From Bacillota bacterium (lineage in GTDB: Bacteria > Bacillota > Bacilli > Alicyclobacillales > SLC66), in the NCBI GenBank assembly GCA_021846145.1, contig JAJZCJ010000179.1, positions 1 to 6,698 on the forward strand: 6,698 nucleotides of DNA, given 5' to 3'. The notes beneath the pieces are model-generated. The model saw only the letters and a program-made list of their open reading frames with translations. It was not told the origin of the DNA and did no database searches. Below are positions 5,812 to 6,698 of the stretch, one piece after another (position 1 is the stretch's first letter; each line of letters begins with the position of its first letter). Made by a program: the position numbers and the translations under genes.

Positions 5812-5843
5812 CGCAGGAAATCCAAACGTTTGGATTTCCTGCG
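5812..5843. repeat. Perfect 32-bp palindrome at the junction of two mobile-element remnants
   Basis: CGCAGGAAATCCAAAC (5812-5827) is followed at once by its exact reverse complement (5828-5843), with no spacer and no mismatch. Because of this symmetry both strands encode the peptide RKSKRLDFLR here. Such a zero-spacer palindrome would cruciform readily and is usually unstable. It sits precisely where the IS110 part meets the recombinase part. Confidence 0.97.
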
Positions 5844-5969
5844 GATGGCTTCTGCAGTATTTTCAATATTGCCCAGTGATCGGGGGGCCTCCCGACCAGC
5901 GTCCGCGAACGCGACCGCAATCATCTCCTTCGAAACGTCTAACCCTACGTATTTTGTGGTAATCTGCAT
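5844..5969 (-). mobile_element. IS110-family transposase, first 42 codons only
   Basis: Reading leftwards from 5969 the DEDD-type N-terminus is clear: VGLDVSK at 8-14, IAVAFAD at 17-23, GNIENTAEAIR at 33-43. Full IS110 transposases are about 300-400 residues, so nearly all of the RuvC-like domain and the C-terminal Ser-containing domain are lost. The start codon and ribosome site are preserved. Confidence 0.75.
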
Positions 5970-6075
5970 AGTATCGGCTCCTTTCGTATTGTGGCTCTGT
6001 ACTGGTTACCATTTATCCAGTTTAACCCACGTGACTACGATTTAAGGGGCCGGCCTCGTTCATTATGACTATACG
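5970..6075 (-). other. Leader of the IS110 remnant, possible left end of that IS
   Basis: About 106 bp separate the last recognisable codons of the broken GIY-YIG gene (6076) from the IS110 start. It includes the ribosome site (5978-5984), a short hairpin ACTGG/CCAGT (around 5999-6019) and an 8-bp GGCCGGCC palindrome. In IS110-group elements the non-coding end before the transposase carries the bridge RNA, so this may hold a fragment of one. I cannot recognise the fold or fix the IS edge. Confidence 0.3.
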
Positions 6076-6578
6076 GTTCATGCCAATCACGATCTTTGCG
6101 TAGTCGATGAACTCTCCCTGCTCTCTCTCTCCTCCGTGATGTTTCCAGGGAAGGATCGTTGCCATTCTTTACGGTCTAGCGCTTCGCCTCAAGCGAGAGA
6201 CTTACGAAACGGTTCTCAAGGTAACTGATCTCTGTCGGCCCGAACGAATCGTTAGACGTGGTGAAGGCAACGGCTTCCGTCCAGTAGTCTTTGTCCGGGT
6301 TGCGTCTGTACTCCTGCAGGCGGTAGAGTAGGCCTTCGCCGTTTTTTCCGCACGCCTGCTTGTCCCACGTACACCACGTTGCCACCCGAGTCATCGGACG
6401 TCCCGAAGAGGAAATAGACGCCGCTCTGTTTCAGAATGTCGAGATCTTTGCACTTTTCGAGGTTCGTCCGCGGTATCTTGTATGCCACACCCGTCCAATT
6501 AGCGAGCGCCACCTTGATGCGCCCGGTCGGGGTGCCATCCATGAGGAACAGGTTTATGCTCTTGCCGCGCGTTGCCAT
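6076..6578 (-). pseudogene. GIY-YIG nuclease-family gene, broken by frameshifts and a stop
   Basis: From ATG 6578 the first frame reads MATRGKSINLFLMDG, then GVYFLFG (53-59) and NVVYVGQAG (67-75), the two halves of the GIY-YIG motif. At a run of six A (plus 6342-6347) the frame is lost; with five A it would continue as NGEGLLYRLQEYRRNPDKDYW, which is in the next frame down to FGPTEISYLENRF, supplying the family Arg and Glu. That frame stops at TAG (6176-6178) where a Tyr codon is expected, since TVKNGNDPS continues directly. Further one-base changes follow, and EFIDYAKIVIGMN (6076-6114) is the last piece seen. Such genes usually go on to a DUF4357-type C-terminus. AGGTG (6587-6591) is 8 bases before 6578, favouring it over ATG 6584. 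GIY-YIG proteins cut DNA; this one's role is unknown. Confidence 0.8.
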
Positions 6579-6604
6579 CCACATTTCACCTAGTCATCTA
6601 CGTC

Positions 6605-6637
6605 GCTAAAATCTTGTGATATTGTCACAAGTTTAGC
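6605..6637. repeat. Interrupted palindrome upstream of the GIY-YIG remnant
   Basis: GCTAAA (6605-6610), two unpaired bases, then CTTGTGA (6613-6619), a 5-base centre, TCACAAG (6625-6631) and TTTAGC (6632-6637): 13 pairs in all. No T-run follows in either direction, so it is more likely an operator or a mobile-element end than a terminator. The TGTGA-N5-TCACA core resembles CRP-type sites but has one base too few in the centre. No gene is seen from here to 6698. Confidence 0.65.
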
Positions 6638-6698
6638 TGAAAGAAATTTGTAAATTGAAGTTGTTTCCGACGGATACTTACCGAAGCTTTCGTCTAGA

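Larger units (their letters stand above)
5694..5969 (-). pseudogene. Chimeric remnant ORF: IS110 transposase N-terminus joined to tyrosine recombinase C-terminus
   Basis: An open 91-residue frame from ATG 5969 to TAA 5694-5696, with AAAGGAG (5978-5984) 7 bases before the start, so it may be translated. Residues 1-44 match the start of IS110-family transposases: KYVGLDVSKEMIAVAFAD with the first catalytic Asp at 11, then GNIENTAEAIRR. Residues 51-70, FLRHTTATLLREDGADLKSI, match the box II region of tyrosine recombinases (Arg53, His54), and NRETANRLDKF (71-81) looks like the extreme C-terminal tail of the same family. The stretch that should carry the catalytic tyrosine is missing between residues 70 and 71, so a second deletion is likely. 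The His of the H-x-x-R motif is replaced by Asp50. Neither part can be catalytic. A 32-bp palindrome lies exactly at the join (codons 43-53). Confidence 0.75.

Noticed and set aside
5797..6045. Plus-strand ORF containing the peptide RKSKRLDFLR
   Set aside because: It shares that peptide with the minus-strand ORF only because the palindrome reads the same on both strands; the rest is antisense to the IS110 part.
6342..6348. A-AAA-AAC-like slippery run as programmed -1 frameshifting
   Set aside because: Restoring the family frame needs a +1 shift or loss of one A, the zero frame does not read A-AAA-AAC, and later stops show the gene is dead anyway.
6360..6593. Plus-strand 77-codon ORF
   Set aside because: It is antisense to the GIY-YIG family sequence, which matches a known family on the minus strand.
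6613..6631. CRP/FNR-type binding site
   Set aside because: The half-sites are separated by 5 rather than 6 bases, and nothing else in the window points to that regulator.

Overview
The window looks like a Gram-positive (Bacillota) chromosome. Shine-Dalgarno sites are strong and purine-rich, GTG/TTG starts are common, the tRNA gene does not encode CCA, and the order MarR regulator - glutamate racemase - RNase PH - RdgB-type pyrophosphatase matches the ysmB-racE-(gerM)-rph-ysnA neighbourhood of Bacillus. An acidophilic or environmental relative of Alicyclobacillaceae is possible, but the sequence alone does not prove this.

Left part (1-3542), core chromosome: the first 232 codons of purU (formyltetrahydrofolate deformylase) run leftwards off the window. 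Divergent from it are a MarR-type regulator, murI, rph and rdgB. murI, rph and rdgB are tightly packed (11-20 bp overlap, then a 13-bp gap) and form one operon linking cell-wall D-glutamate supply, tRNA 3'-end trimming and nucleotide-pool cleaning. gerM, which lies between racE and rph in Bacillus, is absent.

Middle (3543-5629): a tRNA-Arg(UCU) gene has its own near-consensus promoter, and a perfect 11-bp inverted repeat is centred on the promoter's -10 box. Three bases after the tRNA comes a complete 1941-bp IS4-type insertion sequence. It has 38-bp terminal inverted repeats (2 mismatches), an inward terminator, a promoter, a 65-aa first ORF and a 441-aa DDE transposase with the Y-(2)-R-(3)-E-(6)-K signature. 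The two ORFs are in the same frame, separated by one TGA and four codons. No target-site duplication is visible.

Right part (5630-6698), decayed accessory DNA on the minus strand: a tandem 13-bp repeat; a small chimeric ORF joining an IS110-family transposase N-terminus to the C-terminal scraps of a tyrosine recombinase, with a perfect 32-bp palindrome at the join; and a broken GIY-YIG nuclease-family gene carrying frameshifts and a nonsense codon. A 33-nt interrupted palindrome lies upstream of it. The integrase scrap sits on the far side of the IS from the tRNA, which suggests an old tRNA-Arg-borne genomic island that has been eroded by insertion sequences.

No clearly new intact system is visible. 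The most interesting points are the in-frame split IS transposase, the palindrome over the tRNA promoter and the palindromic junction of two mobile-element remnants.
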